A stretch of DNA of 64,000 nt from Ensifer sp. LCM 4579 (GTDB lineage: Bacteria > Pseudomonadota > Alphaproteobacteria > Rhizobiales > Rhizobiaceae), in the NCBI RefSeq assembly GCF_001854885.1, contig NZ_MDDV01000035.1, forward strand, positions 236,940 through 300,939, in the 5' to 3' direction. Shown piece after piece: positions 44,876 to 54,649 of this stretch. The position numbers and the translations under genes are program-made. The notes under the pieces were generated by a model. It ran no database searches, was not told the DNA's origin, and saw only the letters and a list, made by a program, of their open reading frames with translations. The stretch's first letter is position 1; every line of letters begins with the position of its first letter.

Positions 44876-44969
44876 TCCTATTTCAGCTACGACGCATGAA
44901 GAATTGTTAAGGAGAATCTGGAATTATCGCTGCGAACTTCATTTGCGTGCGCGTCTGCTGGGTAGTCTT

Positions 44970-47648
44970 GTGCCAGATAACAACATCTACAATGTCGGAA
45001 AGTCCCGGCTTTCGCGATTCCTGACCCCGAATTACCTCCCGGCGGCTATCGCCACCATTGTCGTGATGGTTGCCGGGATCTTTGCCGACCATCAAAACCG
45101 GGTCATTTCGGAAGCGCGCATGCACTCGCTCGTTGCCGACGAACTGGCGCCGATCCATTCAAAGCTCGAGAATAGCATTAACGGCAACATCCAACTCGTC
45201 CGCGGTCTGATCGGCACGATCGCCACCGAACCGGAGATGCAGCAGCAGCGCTTTGCCGAACTCGCGAAAAGCATCTTCACCGAGCGCTCGCACTTGCGCA
45301 ACGTTGCGGCCGCCCCGGATCTGGTCGTATCGATGGTCTATCCGGTCGAAGGCAACGAAAAGGCCGTGGGCCTCGATTATCGCAACAATGAAAAGCAGCG
45401 TGCGAGCGCGTTGCGGGTGATGGAGACGAGAAAGCTCGTGCTCGCCGGCCCGGTCGAACTCGTGCAGGGCGGACAGGGTTTGATCGGCCGTTTTCCGGTG
45501 ATAACCGGTGAGGAAAAGCGCTTCTGGGGCCTGGTCTCGGCCGTCATCGATATCGATCAGCTCTATCGCGACAGCGGCCTGGTTTCGCCCGATCTCGACA
45601 TCGATATCGCCATCGCCGGCCGCGACGGGCTGGGACGCCATGGTTCCGTCTTCTTCGGAGATGCGACGATCTTCCGGAAAACGCCGGTCGAGATAGATGT
45701 TGCTCTGCCGGGCGGCTCCTGGCGCATCGCGGCGATTCCGAAGGGCGGATGGCCGGCGACGCCACAAAATGCCTGGACGGTTCGCCTGCTGATCCTGCTC
45801 GGCGGCCTGATGATCGTCGTCCCGATGATCATGACCGGCCGTCTGACGACGGAGCGCCAGGAAAATATCCGGGCGCTGAAGCGCAGCAAGGATCTGCTCC
45901 AGGAACTGTCCCATCGCTTGAAGATCGCGCTCGACGCATCGAAGATCGGCATTTGGGAGGTGGATATCGACAGCGGCAAGCTGCTCTGGGACGGCCGGAT
46001 GAAAGAGCTCTACGGCGTTCGATCGCATATCGGCACGACGACCGCCGATTGGGAAGAGAGATTGCATCCGGACGATCGCGTACGCGCCGAAGCGGAATTC
46101 GCCGAAGCGGTCGCCACGGGTGGAGCCTATAATTCCGAATTCCGCGTCGTCCTCCCCAGCGGCCGGATCCGACATATCCGCGCCATCGGCTCCACCTATC
46201 TCGCCGAAAGCGGCACACGCAAGATCGTCGGCGTCAACTGGGACGTGACGGCCGATATCGAAACGCGGGCGAGGCTTTCGGAAGCCAAGCGGCTTGCAGA
46301 GGCGCACAGCGCCGAGTTGGAGGCCGCGCGCCACCGCATGGAATTCAATGCGCTTCACGATCCGCTCACCGGATTGCCCAACCGCCGTTTCCTCGACCAG
46401 ATCCTGGGGGACCGCAGTCTGCAGTTCGATTCCGGCGCAAAACTCAGCATCTTTCACATCGATCTCGACCGCTTCAAGCAGATCAACGACACGCTCGGCC
46501 ATGCCGCCGGCGACGAGATCCTCAGGCATGCCGCCGCGCTTCTGCAGGAAAATGCGCGCGAGGGCGACTTCGTCGCTCGTATCGGCGGGGACGAATTCGT
46601 CATCATCCGTGTAAGCGGCAGCCCCGACGAGGATGCGGCGCTGGCATCGCGCATTATCGACGCGATGGGCACACCGGTTCGCTACAAGGATCAGGAATGC
46701 CGCATCGGCGTCAGCATCGGCATAGCCGCTCAGGCCGCCGCCGCGGACGAACTCTCCCAGGTTCTGGTGAATGCCGATATTGCCCTTTACGAGGCCAAGC
46801 GCCGCGGCCGCAACCGCCACGAAACCTTCACGGGGGCGCTCAAGACCGAGGTTTTCAAGACCAAACAGACCGCCGACGAAATCCTTCGCGCTCTCGAGCA
46901 GAATGAATTCGTCGCGCATTTCCAGCCGCAATTCTGTCCGAAGTCGCTGGAGGTCATCGGCGTGGAGGCGCTGGCGCGCTGGGATCATCCGACCAAAGGG
47001 CTCATCGGTCCACATGCCTTCTTGAAGACGGCCGAGGACATCAATGTGGTCGCGGCAATCGATCAGACGATTCTGGAGCAGGCGCTTTTCCAGATCTGCC
47101 GGTGGGAGGCGAATGGCGTCCGCATACCGAAGGTCTCTGTGAACCTCTCCTATTCGCGCCTGAGCGACGAGCGGCTGATCGAGCGGCTGGAACAGATGCA
47201 AATACCCGAAGGGCGGCTTTCCTTCGAACTGCTCGAATCGATATCCTTCGACGAGAACGACCTGACGGTGCTGTCGAATATCCGGCGCATAAAGGAGCTC
47301 GGCATCGACATTGAGATCGACGATTTCGGCACCGGCTACGCCTCGATCGTCAGCCTGTTGAAACTGACGCCACGCCGGCTCAAGATCGACCGGCAACTGA
47401 TCTTGCCGATCCGCGAATCGGCCCAGCAGCGGCGGCTGGTGGAATCGATCATCGACATTGGCACGTCGCTCGGCATCGAGGTGATCGCCGAGGGCGTGGA
47501 AACGCTGGAGCATGCTGCCATTCTCGAGCAACTCGGCTGCCACGGCCTTCAGGGCTATGCCTTCGCGCGGCCCATGGGTGCCAATGATCTTGCCGCCTTC
47601 GTCTTCGAGCGGCGATGGCGTGCCGATGATCGCAAGCTGGGGGCTTGA
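44970..47648 (+). CDS. CHASE-PAS-GGDEF-EAL cyclic-di-GMP enzyme
   Basis: About 892 residues. One membrane helix near the N-terminus (TPNYLPAAIATIVVMVAGIFA) and a second near residue 270 (LLILLGGLMIVVPMIM) bracket a periplasmic CHASE-type sensor; then come a PAS domain, a GGDEF domain with an intact IGGDEF signature, and an EAL domain with EALARW, FELLES, DDFGTGYAS, KIDRQL and AEGVET. Both enzymatic halves look competent. The start is unsure: GTG 44970 is chosen, but TTG 44904 is possible; an AAGGAG at 44909 fits neither well. Confidence 0.88.
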   Translation: MPDNNIYNVGKSRLSRFLTPNYLPAAIATIVVMVAGIFADHQNRVISEARMHSLVADELAPIHSKLENSINGNIQLVRGLIGTIATEPEMQQQRFAELAKSIFTERSHLRNVAAAPDLVVSMVYPVEGNEKAVGLDYRNNEKQRASALRVMETRKLVLAGPVELVQGGQGLIGRFPVITGEEKRFWGLVSAVIDIDQLYRDSGLVSPDLDIDIAIAGRDGLGRHGSVFFGDATIFRKTPVEIDVALPGGSWRIAAIPKGGWPATPQNAWTVRLLILLGGLMIVVPMIMTGRLTTERQENIRALKRSKDLLQELSHRLKIALDASKIGIWEVDIDSGKLLWDGRMKELYGVRSHIGTTTADWEERLHPDDRVRAEAEFAEAVATGGAYNSEFRVVLPSGRIRHIRAIGSTYLAESGTRKIVGVNWDVTADIETRARLSEAKRLAEAHSAELEAARHRMEFNALHDPLTGLPNRRFLDQILGDRSLQFDSGAKLSIFHIDLDRFKQINDTLGHAAGDEILRHAAALLQENAREGDFVARIGGDEFVIIRVSGSPDEDAALASRIIDAMGTPVRYKDQECRIGVSIGIAAQAAAADELSQVLVNADIALYEAKRRGRNRHETFTGALKTEVFKTKQTADEILRALEQNEFVAHFQPQFCPKSLEVIGVEALARWDHPTKGLIGPHAFLKTAEDINVVAAIDQTILEQALFQICRWEANGVRIPKVSVNLSYSRLSDERLIERLEQMQIPEGRLSFELLESISFDENDLTVLSNIRRIKELGIDIEIDDFGTGYASIVSLLKLTPRRLKIDRQLILPIRESAQQRRLVESIIDIGTSLGIEVIAEGVETLEHAAILEQLGCHGLQGYAFARPMGANDLAAFVFERRWRADDRKLGA

Positions 47649-47853
47649 AGCTGGCGCCACGACCACCGGCCATTTCTCTTCCGCGGGCTGCGCGTCCGAC
47701 TGAAAAAAGCCATAAAATCATATGTCTTTGCCCTTCGGCGAACGGTCCGGGCATTGCCTTCGTCGGCCGCTTCGGCGACGATGACATCGGCGCACCAAAA
47801 CTCAATCCCAGTCACGAGCAGGCAGGAGTCGAACGATCGAATACGCGGAGAAA

Positions 47854-50760
47854 TTGCTTTTAATCTTTCTTCTCGCCCCTTTCGGGGGGAGTCTCCTCGT
47901 ACTCTTCTTCCCCTCCGATCAACGCGGCGCCACGGCCTGGTTCGCGGGCGCCATCGCGTTCGTCTGTTTCCTGTTGGCGGCCGGCATCTACCCATTCGTC
48001 ACCGCAGGCGGCGTGCTCCGCTTCGAACTCGATTGGATCCCCGAGCTCGGCCTGAACCTCACTCTGCGCATGGACGGCTTTGCCTGGCTCTTTGCGACGC
48101 TGATCACCGCGATCGGCGTCCTCGTCGTACTCTATGCCCGTTATTACATGGCGGCCGAAGATCCCATCCCGCGTTTCTTCGCGCTGTTCCTCGCCTTCAT
48201 GGGCTCGATGCTCGGCGTCGTGCTTTCCGGCAACCTGATCCTGCTCGCCGTCTTCTGGGAATTGACGAGCATCGTTTCCTTCCTGCTGATCGGCTATTGG
48301 CACCACAACGCCCATGCGCGCGACGGCGCCCGCATCGCACTGACGATGACCGGCATGGGCGGCCTCTCCATGCTGATCGGCCTGCTGCTCATCGGACGCG
48401 TGGTCGGCAGCTACGAGCTCGATGCGGTGCTCGCCTCCGGCGATGCGATCCGCAATGATCCGCTCTACCTGCCGATCCTGATCCTCATTCTCTTCGGCGC
48501 GCTGACGAAGAGCGCACAGTTCCCGTTCCATTTCTGGCTGCCGCACGCCATGGCCGCGCCGACGCCGGTTTCCGCCTACCTGCACTCGGCGACCATGGTG
48601 AAGGCCGGCGTCTTCCTGCTCGCACGGCTCTGGCCGGTCATGGCCGGCACGGAAGCCTGGTTTTGGATCGTCGGCCTTGCGGGTCTGTCGACGCTCTTGC
48701 TCGGCGCCTACTTCGCCATCTTCCAGCAGGACCTGAAGGGCCTGCTTGCCTATTCGACCATCAGCCATCTCGGGCTGATTACGGTGCTGCTCAGCCTCGG
48801 CAGTCCGCTCGCGGCGGTCGCCGCCGTCTTCCACATCGTCAATCATGCCACCTTCAAGGCGTCCTTGTTCATGGCGGCCGGCATCATCGACCATGAGACC
48901 GGCACGCGCGACATGCGCAGGCTGAGCGGCCTCTTCCGCTACATGCCGATCACGGCGACGCTCGCCATGGTCGCCAGCGCCGCGATGGCCGGCGTGCCGC
49001 TGCTGAACGGATTCCTGTCGAAGGAGATGTTCTTCGCCGAGGCGATCGAGACGCATCTCGTCAATTCGCTCGATACGATAACGCCCTATGTCGCGACGAT
49101 TGCGGGCATGTTCGCCGTCACCTATTCGCTGCGCTTCATCCACAGCGTCTTCTTTGGTGCTCCGCCCGCGGATTTGCCGAAAAGGCCGCACGAGCCTCCG
49201 CGCTGGATGCGGGCACCGATCGAATTCCTGGTGCTCGCCTGCCTGATCGTCGGCATTATTCCGGGCCGGACGATCGGACCCTTCCTGCACACGGCCGTCG
49301 TCTCGATCCTTGGAGACCGGACGCCGGACTACAGCCTGGCCGTCTGGCATGGCTGGAACGTCCCGCTGATCATGAGCTTTGTGGCGCTTTCGGGCGGCGT
49401 CGGTCTCTACTTCCTCATGCGCTCCTATCTCGCGACCGGGATCGAGGGTCCGCCGGTCTTCCGGCTGCTCCAAGGGCAGCGCATCTTCGAGCGCGTGCTG
49501 GTGACGCTTTCGTGGAAATGGGCGCGCTCGCTCGAACAGAGGTTCGGTACGCGCCGGCTGCAACCGCAGATGTTGCTCCTCGTTTTCCTGGCGGTTTCGG
49601 CGGCCGCCGTCCCGCTTTTCCGCCGCGGTTTCGAGTTGCCGCCCCTGGTGATACGCGGGATCGACCCGGCCTTCGCCCTGCTTTGGGCACTCGGCATTGC
49701 CTGCGCCGTCGGCGCGGCCTACCAGGCAAAATTCCACCGCCTGTTTGCGCTCGTGCTGCTGGGCGGTGCGGGGCTCATCACCTGCATCACCTTCGTCTGG
49801 CTCTCTGCTCCCGATCTGGCGGTTACCCAGCTTCTCGTCGAGATCGTCACGACCGTGCTTATTCTGCTCGGATTGCGTTGGCTGCCGAAACGCATCGAGG
49901 AGTCGCGGCCGGAGGATATTCCACTTAGGGTTCGCTTCCGGCGCCTCCGCGACTTCCTGCTTGCGCTTGCGGCCGGCGGCGGGATGAGCCTCATCGCATA
50001 TCGCGTGATGACGCAGCCGACACCCGAGACAATCGCCAGTTACTTCGTCGAGCGCGCCTATAGCGAAGGCGGCGGCGCCAATGTCGTCAACGTCATCCTG
50101 GTCGACTTCCGCGGCTTCGACACGCTGGGCGAAGTCGCCGTTCTCAGTATCGTCGCACTGACGGTCTTCGCGCTGCTCCTGCGTTTCCGCCCGCACCCGG
50201 ACAGCCAGGACATCCCGCTGCAGCAAAGGGTGCAGAACGCCTTCGACGACGACCACCCGGATCGGAACGCCGGCGACAGCATAGCCGAATACCTGCACAT
50301 TCCTTCCACGATCATGCGCTGGATGTTCCCGGTCACCGGAATGCTCGCCGCCTATCTTTTCCTGCGGGGTCACGACCTGCCGGGCGGAGGCTTTGCCGCG
50401 GGCATCGCCATGTCGATCGGCTTCCTCCTGCAATACATGGCGGGCGGAACGCGCTGGGTCGAGGAGCGTCTTCGCATCCATCCGCTCCGCTGGATGAGCA
50501 TCGGCCTGTTGGTCGCGGCCGCCACCGGCATCGGCTCCTGGGTGTTCGGCTACCCGTTCCTGACGTCGCATTCGCAATATGCGACGCTTCCGATCGTCGG
50601 CAAGGTGCCGCTGGCGAGCGCCATTCTTTTTGACCTCGGCGTCTTTTCGCTCGTACTGGGCGCCACGGTGCTGATGCTCATTGCGCTGGCGCACCAGTCC
50701 GTCCGCGCACCGCGTGCCCATGCGAGACCCGCGCGCACCGAGAGGGAGGCGGCACAGTAA
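47854..50760 (+). CDS. phaAB: Fused MrpA-MrpB subunit of Pha/Mrp cation antiporter
   Basis: A 968-residue membrane protein. The first 500 residues are the MrpA/NuoL-type antiporter module with WELTSIVSFLLIGYW, the lysine helix GALTKSAQFPFHFWLPHAM and the HSATMVKAG motif; residues about 560-760 form the MrpA C-terminal part; 820-950 correspond to MrpB (PVTGMLAAYLFLRGHDLPGGGFAAG). The complex swaps Na+ or K+ for protons across the inner membrane. The start is a TTG with GGAG only 3 bases away. It leads a tightly packed six-gene operon. Confidence 0.93.
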   Translation: MLLIFLLAPFGGSLLVLFFPSDQRGATAWFAGAIAFVCFLLAAGIYPFVTAGGVLRFELDWIPELGLNLTLRMDGFAWLFATLITAIGVLVVLYARYYMAAEDPIPRFFALFLAFMGSMLGVVLSGNLILLAVFWELTSIVSFLLIGYWHHNAHARDGARIALTMTGMGGLSMLIGLLLIGRVVGSYELDAVLASGDAIRNDPLYLPILILILFGALTKSAQFPFHFWLPHAMAAPTPVSAYLHSATMVKAGVFLLARLWPVMAGTEAWFWIVGLAGLSTLLLGAYFAIFQQDLKGLLAYSTISHLGLITVLLSLGSPLAAVAAVFHIVNHATFKASLFMAAGIIDHETGTRDMRRLSGLFRYMPITATLAMVASAAMAGVPLLNGFLSKEMFFAEAIETHLVNSLDTITPYVATIAGMFAVTYSLRFIHSVFFGAPPADLPKRPHEPPRWMRAPIEFLVLACLIVGIIPGRTIGPFLHTAVVSILGDRTPDYSLAVWHGWNVPLIMSFVALSGGVGLYFLMRSYLATGIEGPPVFRLLQGQRIFERVLVTLSWKWARSLEQRFGTRRLQPQMLLLVFLAVSAAAVPLFRRGFELPPLVIRGIDPAFALLWALGIACAVGAAYQAKFHRLFALVLLGGAGLITCITFVWLSAPDLAVTQLLVEIVTTVLILLGLRWLPKRIEESRPEDIPLRVRFRRLRDFLLALAAGGGMSLIAYRVMTQPTPETIASYFVERAYSEGGGANVVNVILVDFRGFDTLGEVAVLSIVALTVFALLLRFRPHPDSQDIPLQQRVQNAFDDDHPDRNAGDSIAEYLHIPSTIMRWMFPVTGMLAAYLFLRGHDLPGGGFAAGIAMSIGFLLQYMAGGTRWVEERLRIHPLRWMSIGLLVAAATGIGSWVFGYPFLTSHSQYATLPIVGKVPLASAILFDLGVFSLVLGATVLMLIALAHQSVRAPRAHARPARTEREAAQ

Positions 50761-51107
50761 TGGAACTCATCCTCTCCGCCGGCATCGGAGCGCTGACCGC
50801 GTCGGGCGTCTATCTGCTGTTGAGACCGCGGACCTATCAGGTCATCATCGGGCTTTCGCTGCTTTCCTATGCGGTCAATCTCTTCATCTTCGGCATGGGG
50901 CGGCTGCGGGTGAATGCCCCGCCCATTGTCGAGCCGGGCGGTGGCGGCGATCTGGCGCGCTACACGGATCCCTTGCCGCAAGCGCTGGTGCTGACCGCTA
51001 TCGTAATCGGCTTTGCCATGACCGCCCTGTTCCTCGTGGTGATTCTCGCCTCACGGGGCTTCACGGGCACAGACCACGTCGACGGCAGGGAGCAGCGCGG
51101 TGACTGA
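50760..51107 (+). CDS. phaC: MrpC/NuoK-like subunit
   Basis: A 115-residue protein with three hydrophobic helices, matching MrpC and NADH dehydrogenase NuoK; the conserved part is YQVIIGLSLLSYAVNLFIFGMGRL, and DPLPQALVLTAIVIGFAMTALFLVV is the third helix. Start and previous stop overlap as TAATG, so translation is coupled. It is an essential part of the antiporter membrane arm. Confidence 0.92.
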   Translation: MELILSAGIGALTASGVYLLLRPRTYQVIIGLSLLSYAVNLFIFGMGRLRVNAPPIVEPGGGGDLARYTDPLPQALVLTAIVIGFAMTALFLVVILASRGFTGTDHVDGREQRGD

Positions 51108-52719
51108 GTGGCTGCACCATCTGCTGATCCTGCCTATTCTCGTGCCGCTCGCAGTCGCCGCCGCGCTGGTCCCGCTCAATGAGCGCGAGCGGGCGCTCAA
51201 GGGTTCCATCGGCTTTGTCTCGACACTCGTGGTCTTCCTCATCGCGATGATTCTCATGGGCCTCGCGGCAGCGGGCGAAGACAGCCTGCCGGGCTCCGGC
51301 GTCTACCAGCTCGGCAACTGGCCGGCGCCCTTCGGCATCGTTCTCGTTCTCGATCGGCTCTCGGCGCTTATGCTGTGCCTGGCGAGCGGCCTTGCGCTTG
51401 CCGCCCAGGTATATTCCACGGCGCGCTGGCATACGGCCGGACATCACTTCCATTCCCTCATCCAGCTTCTTCTGGCCGGCCTCAACGGCGCTTTCCTGAC
51501 GGGCGACCTCTTCAATCTGTTCGTCTTCTTCGAAATGATGCTCGCAGCGTCCTACGGTCTCCTGCTGCACGGCTCCGGTCCGCTGCGGGTGAAGGCCGGG
51601 TTACACTACATCGCCATCAATCTTGCCGCCTCCTCGCTTTTCCTGATCGGCGTCAGCCTGATCTACGGCACCACCGGCACGCTCAACATGGCCGATCTCG
51701 CGACGAAGCTCGCAGCGCTGCCCCCCGAAAGCAGGATGCTCGTCGAAACCGGCGCCGCCCTTCTCGGCATCGCATTCCTGGTAAAAGCGGGCATGTGGCC
51801 GCTTGGCTTCTGGCTGCCGACAGCCTATGCCGCGGCAACGCCGCCCGCCGCCGCCGTTTTCGCCATACTGACGAAGGTCGGGATCTACGTCATCCTCCGT
51901 CTGCACCTGCTCGTCTTCGGCGCCGCGGCGGGCGCCTCGGCCGGTTTCGGCCAGAGCTGGCTGCTTGCGGGCGGCGTGGCGACGATCGCCTTCGGCGCCA
52001 TCGGCGTGCTAGCATCGCAGGCGATGGGCCGACTCGCCGGCTATTCCGTACTCGTCTCCTCCGGCACATTGCTTGCCGCCATCGGTCTCGGGCATGAGGA
52101 GATGTTGGCCGGCGCGCTGTTCTACCTCGTCAGTTCGACGCTGACGATCGCCGCCTTCTTCCTGCTGATCGAGCTCGTCGAACGCGGCCGCGATGCCGCA
52201 GCCGACGTTCTGGCGGTGACGATGGAGGCCTATGGCGACTTCGATGAAGGCGAGGAGGAAGAGGAAGTGGGCGTCGCCATTCCCCGCACCATGGCCGTGC
52301 TCGGCCTCTGCTTCTCGCTCTGTGCCGTGCTCTTGTCCGGCCTGCCGCCGCTTTCCGGGTTCGTCGCCAAATTCGCGCTCCTCAAGGGCCTCTTCGAAAT
52401 ACCGGCGGCGGACCCGGCAAGAGCCCTCACGGCCGCCGACTGGACCTATGTAACGCTCATCATACTCTCCGGGCTCGCAGCCATGATCGCCATGAACCGC
52501 ATCGGCATCCGCACCTTCTGGGCCTCGATCGAAGGCACTATCCCGCGCGTCGTCATCATCGAGATCACGCCCGTCGTGATCCTGCTTGCCGCCTGCCTTT
52601 TCCTGAGCTTCCATCCGGCCCCTGCCATGCGCTACATGCAGGAGACGGTCGGCGACCTTCTTACCCCGAGCCTCTACAGCGAACGGGTCCTTTCCGCACC
52701 CAGGGCCGGAGACCGATAG
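51100..52719 (+). CDS. phaD: MrpD/NuoN-like antiporter subunit
   Basis: A 539-residue NuoM/N-type antiporter subunit with about 14 helices; NLFVFFEMMLAASYGLLLHG holds the key membrane Glu, and LVKAGMWPLGFWLPTAYAAATP the lysine helix. An acidic loop near residue 380-392 (DFDEGEEEEEV) is an unusual insertion between helices and may sense cations or pH (inference). The GTG start overlaps phaC by 8 bases. Confidence 0.92.
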   Translation: MTEWLHHLLILPILVPLAVAAALVPLNERERALKGSIGFVSTLVVFLIAMILMGLAAAGEDSLPGSGVYQLGNWPAPFGIVLVLDRLSALMLCLASGLALAAQVYSTARWHTAGHHFHSLIQLLLAGLNGAFLTGDLFNLFVFFEMMLAASYGLLLHGSGPLRVKAGLHYIAINLAASSLFLIGVSLIYGTTGTLNMADLATKLAALPPESRMLVETGAALLGIAFLVKAGMWPLGFWLPTAYAAATPPAAAVFAILTKVGIYVILRLHLLVFGAAAGASAGFGQSWLLAGGVATIAFGAIGVLASQAMGRLAGYSVLVSSGTLLAAIGLGHEEMLAGALFYLVSSTLTIAAFFLLIELVERGRDAAADVLAVTMEAYGDFDEGEEEEEVGVAIPRTMAVLGLCFSLCAVLLSGLPPLSGFVAKFALLKGLFEIPAADPARALTAADWTYVTLIILSGLAAMIAMNRIGIRTFWASIEGTIPRVVIIEITPVVILLAACLFLSFHPAPAMRYMQETVGDLLTPSLYSERVLSAPRAGDR

Positions 52720-52722
52720 CCG

Positions 52723-53208
52723 ATGCGCGCCTGGTTTCCCTACCCGCTGCTTTCGACCGCGCTTCTCCTCATGTGGCTGTTGCTGAAGCAATCGGTGGCA
52801 CCGGGCACGGTTCTCGTCGGCATTGTCCTCAGTACGATTCTCGCCTGGGTATTGCTGAAGCTTCAGCCGCCGCGGTCGCATCTGCGCCGCCTCGGCCATT
52901 TCGCGCGCTTCGGTCTTCACGTCATCGCCGATATTGCCCGCTCGAATATCGCAGTGGCGCGCATCATTCTGCGGTCGCGGCGGCAGCCGGTGAGATCCGG
53001 CTTCATATCCGTCGATCTGGATATAGAGGACGAGAATGCGCTGGCGCTGCTTGCCTGTATCCTGACCGCAACGCCGGGCACGGCCTGGCTGGAACACGAT
53101 CGGCGCGAGAAGAAGCTGCTCTTCCACATCCTCGACATGGACAATGCCTATACATGGCGGCAAACGCTTGCGCGCTACGAGGCATCGCTGAAGGAGATAT
53201 TCCAATGA
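52723..53208 (+). CDS. phaE: MrpE subunit
   Basis: A 161-residue protein with two or three N-terminal hydrophobic segments and a soluble C-terminal domain containing the family motif SGFISVDLDIEDENALALLACILTATPGTAW. MrpE supports assembly and activity of the antiporter. It begins 3 bases after phaD and overlaps phaF by 4 bases (ATGA). Confidence 0.9.
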   Translation: MRAWFPYPLLSTALLLMWLLLKQSVAPGTVLVGIVLSTILAWVLLKLQPPRSHLRRLGHFARFGLHVIADIARSNIAVARIILRSRRQPVRSGFISVDLDIEDENALALLACILTATPGTAWLEHDRREKKLLFHILDMDNAYTWRQTLARYEASLKEIFQ

Positions 53209-53486
53209 CGGAGCTGGCAATCCTCTGGTCCATCCTGCTCGCCCAGGTCATGCTCGCGCTCGCCATGGCCTTCGCCCTCTATCGGATCGTCAAGGGACCA
53301 CACGCCCAGGATCGCGTTCTCGGCCTGGACGCGCTTTACATCAACGCCATGCTGATGCTGGTTGCCTTTGGCGTTCGCACCGCCAACACGGTCTATTTCG
53401 AGACGGCACTCATCATCGCGCTGCTCGGCTTCGTTTCGTCGATCGCTTTTGCGAAGTTCCTCATGCGCGGAGAGATCATCGAATGA
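53205..53486 (+). CDS. phaF: MrpF subunit
   Basis: A 93-residue, three-helix protein with the MrpF signature RIVKGPHAQDRVLGLDALYINAMLMLVAFG (27-56). It is a small structural part of the Mrp complex. The ATG overlaps the phaE stop and its own end overlaps phaG by 4 bases. Confidence 0.9.
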   Translation: MTELAILWSILLAQVMLALAMAFALYRIVKGPHAQDRVLGLDALYINAMLMLVAFGVRTANTVYFETALIIALLGFVSSIAFAKFLMRGEIIE

Positions 53487-53854
53487 GCCATCTCACCGAC
53501 CTGCCGGCATGGGCCGCGATCGCCGTCTGCGGTCTTCTGCTCATGGGGGCGGCAATGACGCTGATCGGCTCGATCGGCCTGTTGCGCCTTCCGACCTTCT
53601 ATGACCGCCTGCATGCGCCGACCATTACGACGAGCGGCGGAACGATTCTCGTTTGCTTCGCCTCCATGCTCTGCTTTGCGGTGCTTCAGAGCCGCTGGAT
53701 TTTTCACGAAGTGCTGATTATCGTCTTCATCACGGTGACGACCCCCGTGACGCTGATGCTGCTCGGCCAGGCTTCCCTTTACCGCCACCGTTTCGAGAAG
53801 CCGCAGGATGTTCCTCTGAAACAGGGCCCTCATGCCGAGAAGGACCGGGAATGA
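53483..53854 (+). CDS. phaG: MrpG subunit
   Basis: A 123-residue protein with three hydrophobic helices and the MrpG motif LIGSIGLLRLPTFYDRLHAPTITTSGGTILVCFASML. It closes the antiporter operon. Only 10 bases separate its stop from the convergent cobM stop, with no terminator hairpin, so transcripts of the two operons are likely to overlap. Confidence 0.9.
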   Translation: MSHLTDLPAWAAIAVCGLLLMGAAMTLIGSIGLLRLPTFYDRLHAPTITTSGGTILVCFASMLCFAVLQSRWIFHEVLIIVFITVTTPVTLMLLGQASLYRHRFEKPQDVPLKQGPHAEKDRE

Positions 53855-53864
53855 TCTCGCAGAT

Positions 53865-54623
53865 TCATTCGCGTCCGCGGAAGCGGCGCTGGTAGGCCGG
53901 ATCGTAGAGCGAACTCTCGCGGAAATCTGATGCCTCGAGCCCCGGTCCGACGAAGATCAGCGCGGTGCGCTCGATCGGCTCGGCAGCGACCTTGGCGGCG
54001 ATATCGCCGAGCGTGCCGCGCAGGACTCGTTCGTCCGGCCAGGAGGCCTTGACGATGATCGCGACCGGGCAATCGGCGCCATAGAGCGGCGTCAATTCGG
54101 CGACGACACGGTCGAGCGCGTGGATCGCGAGATGGATCGCCAGCGTCGAACCGGTGGCACCGAAGCCGGCCAGCGTCTCCCGCGTCGGCATTGGCGAGGC
54201 GCGGCCCGAGACGCGCGTCAGGACAAGGCTTTGAGCAACCTCCGGGACCGTCAGCTCGCGGCCGAGCGCTGCTGCAGCGGCGGCAAAGGACGGCACGCCG
54301 GGCGTCATGCTATAGGCGATGCCGTGCTTTTGAAGCCGCCGGATCTGCTCGGCAACCGCGCTCCAGACCGAGAGATCGCCTGAATGCAGCCGCGCGACAT
54401 CTTCGCCGGCCGATGCGGCGCGAACATATTCCGCCTCGATTTCGTCGAGGGACATCGGCGCCGTATCGACGATGCGCGCACCGGGCGGGCAATATTGCAG
54501 GAGCTCCGGCGAAACGATCGAACCGGCATAGAGGCACACGGGGCAACGGGCGATCAGATCCCTGCCCCGGACCGTGATGAGGTCCGCCGCGCCCGGACCG
54601 GCGCCGATGAAATGAACGGCCAT
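53865..54623 (-). CDS. cobM: Precorrin-4 C11-methyltransferase
   Basis: A 252-residue SAM-dependent tetrapyrrole methylase. The N-terminal glycine loop is [34 protein letters not shown] and [22 protein letters not shown] are the substrate and SAM motifs typical of CobM/CbiF. It methylates precorrin-4 at C11 to give precorrin-5. GAGGA precedes the ATG. It is the last gene of the cobL-cobM unit. Confidence 0.94.
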   Translation of the reverse strand: MAVHFIGAGPGAADLITVRGRDLIARCPVCLYAGSIVSPELLQYCPPGARIVDTAPMSLDEIEAEYVRAASAGEDVARLHSGDLSVWSAVAEQIRRLQKHGIAYSMTPGVPSFAAAAAALGRELTVPEVAQSLVLTRVSGRASPMPTRETLAGFGATGSTLAIHLAIHALDRVVAELTPLYGADCPVAIIVKASWPDERVLRGTLGDIAAKVAAEPIERTALIFVGPGLEASDFRESSLYDPAYQRRFRGRE

Positions 54624-54649
54624 GATCTATTCCTCTTGAAATATTCTGC

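Noticed and set aside
45159-47666. An 835-residue open frame opposite the CHASE-PAS-GGDEF-EAL gene
   Set aside because: Same reason; the plus strand has clear GGDEF and EAL motifs in order.
47860-50721. A 953-residue open frame on the minus strand opposite phaAB
   Set aside because: It is a mirror effect of high GC third positions in a conserved membrane protein gene; its product is a low-complexity mix of Arg, Glu, Asp, Gln and His with no domain.
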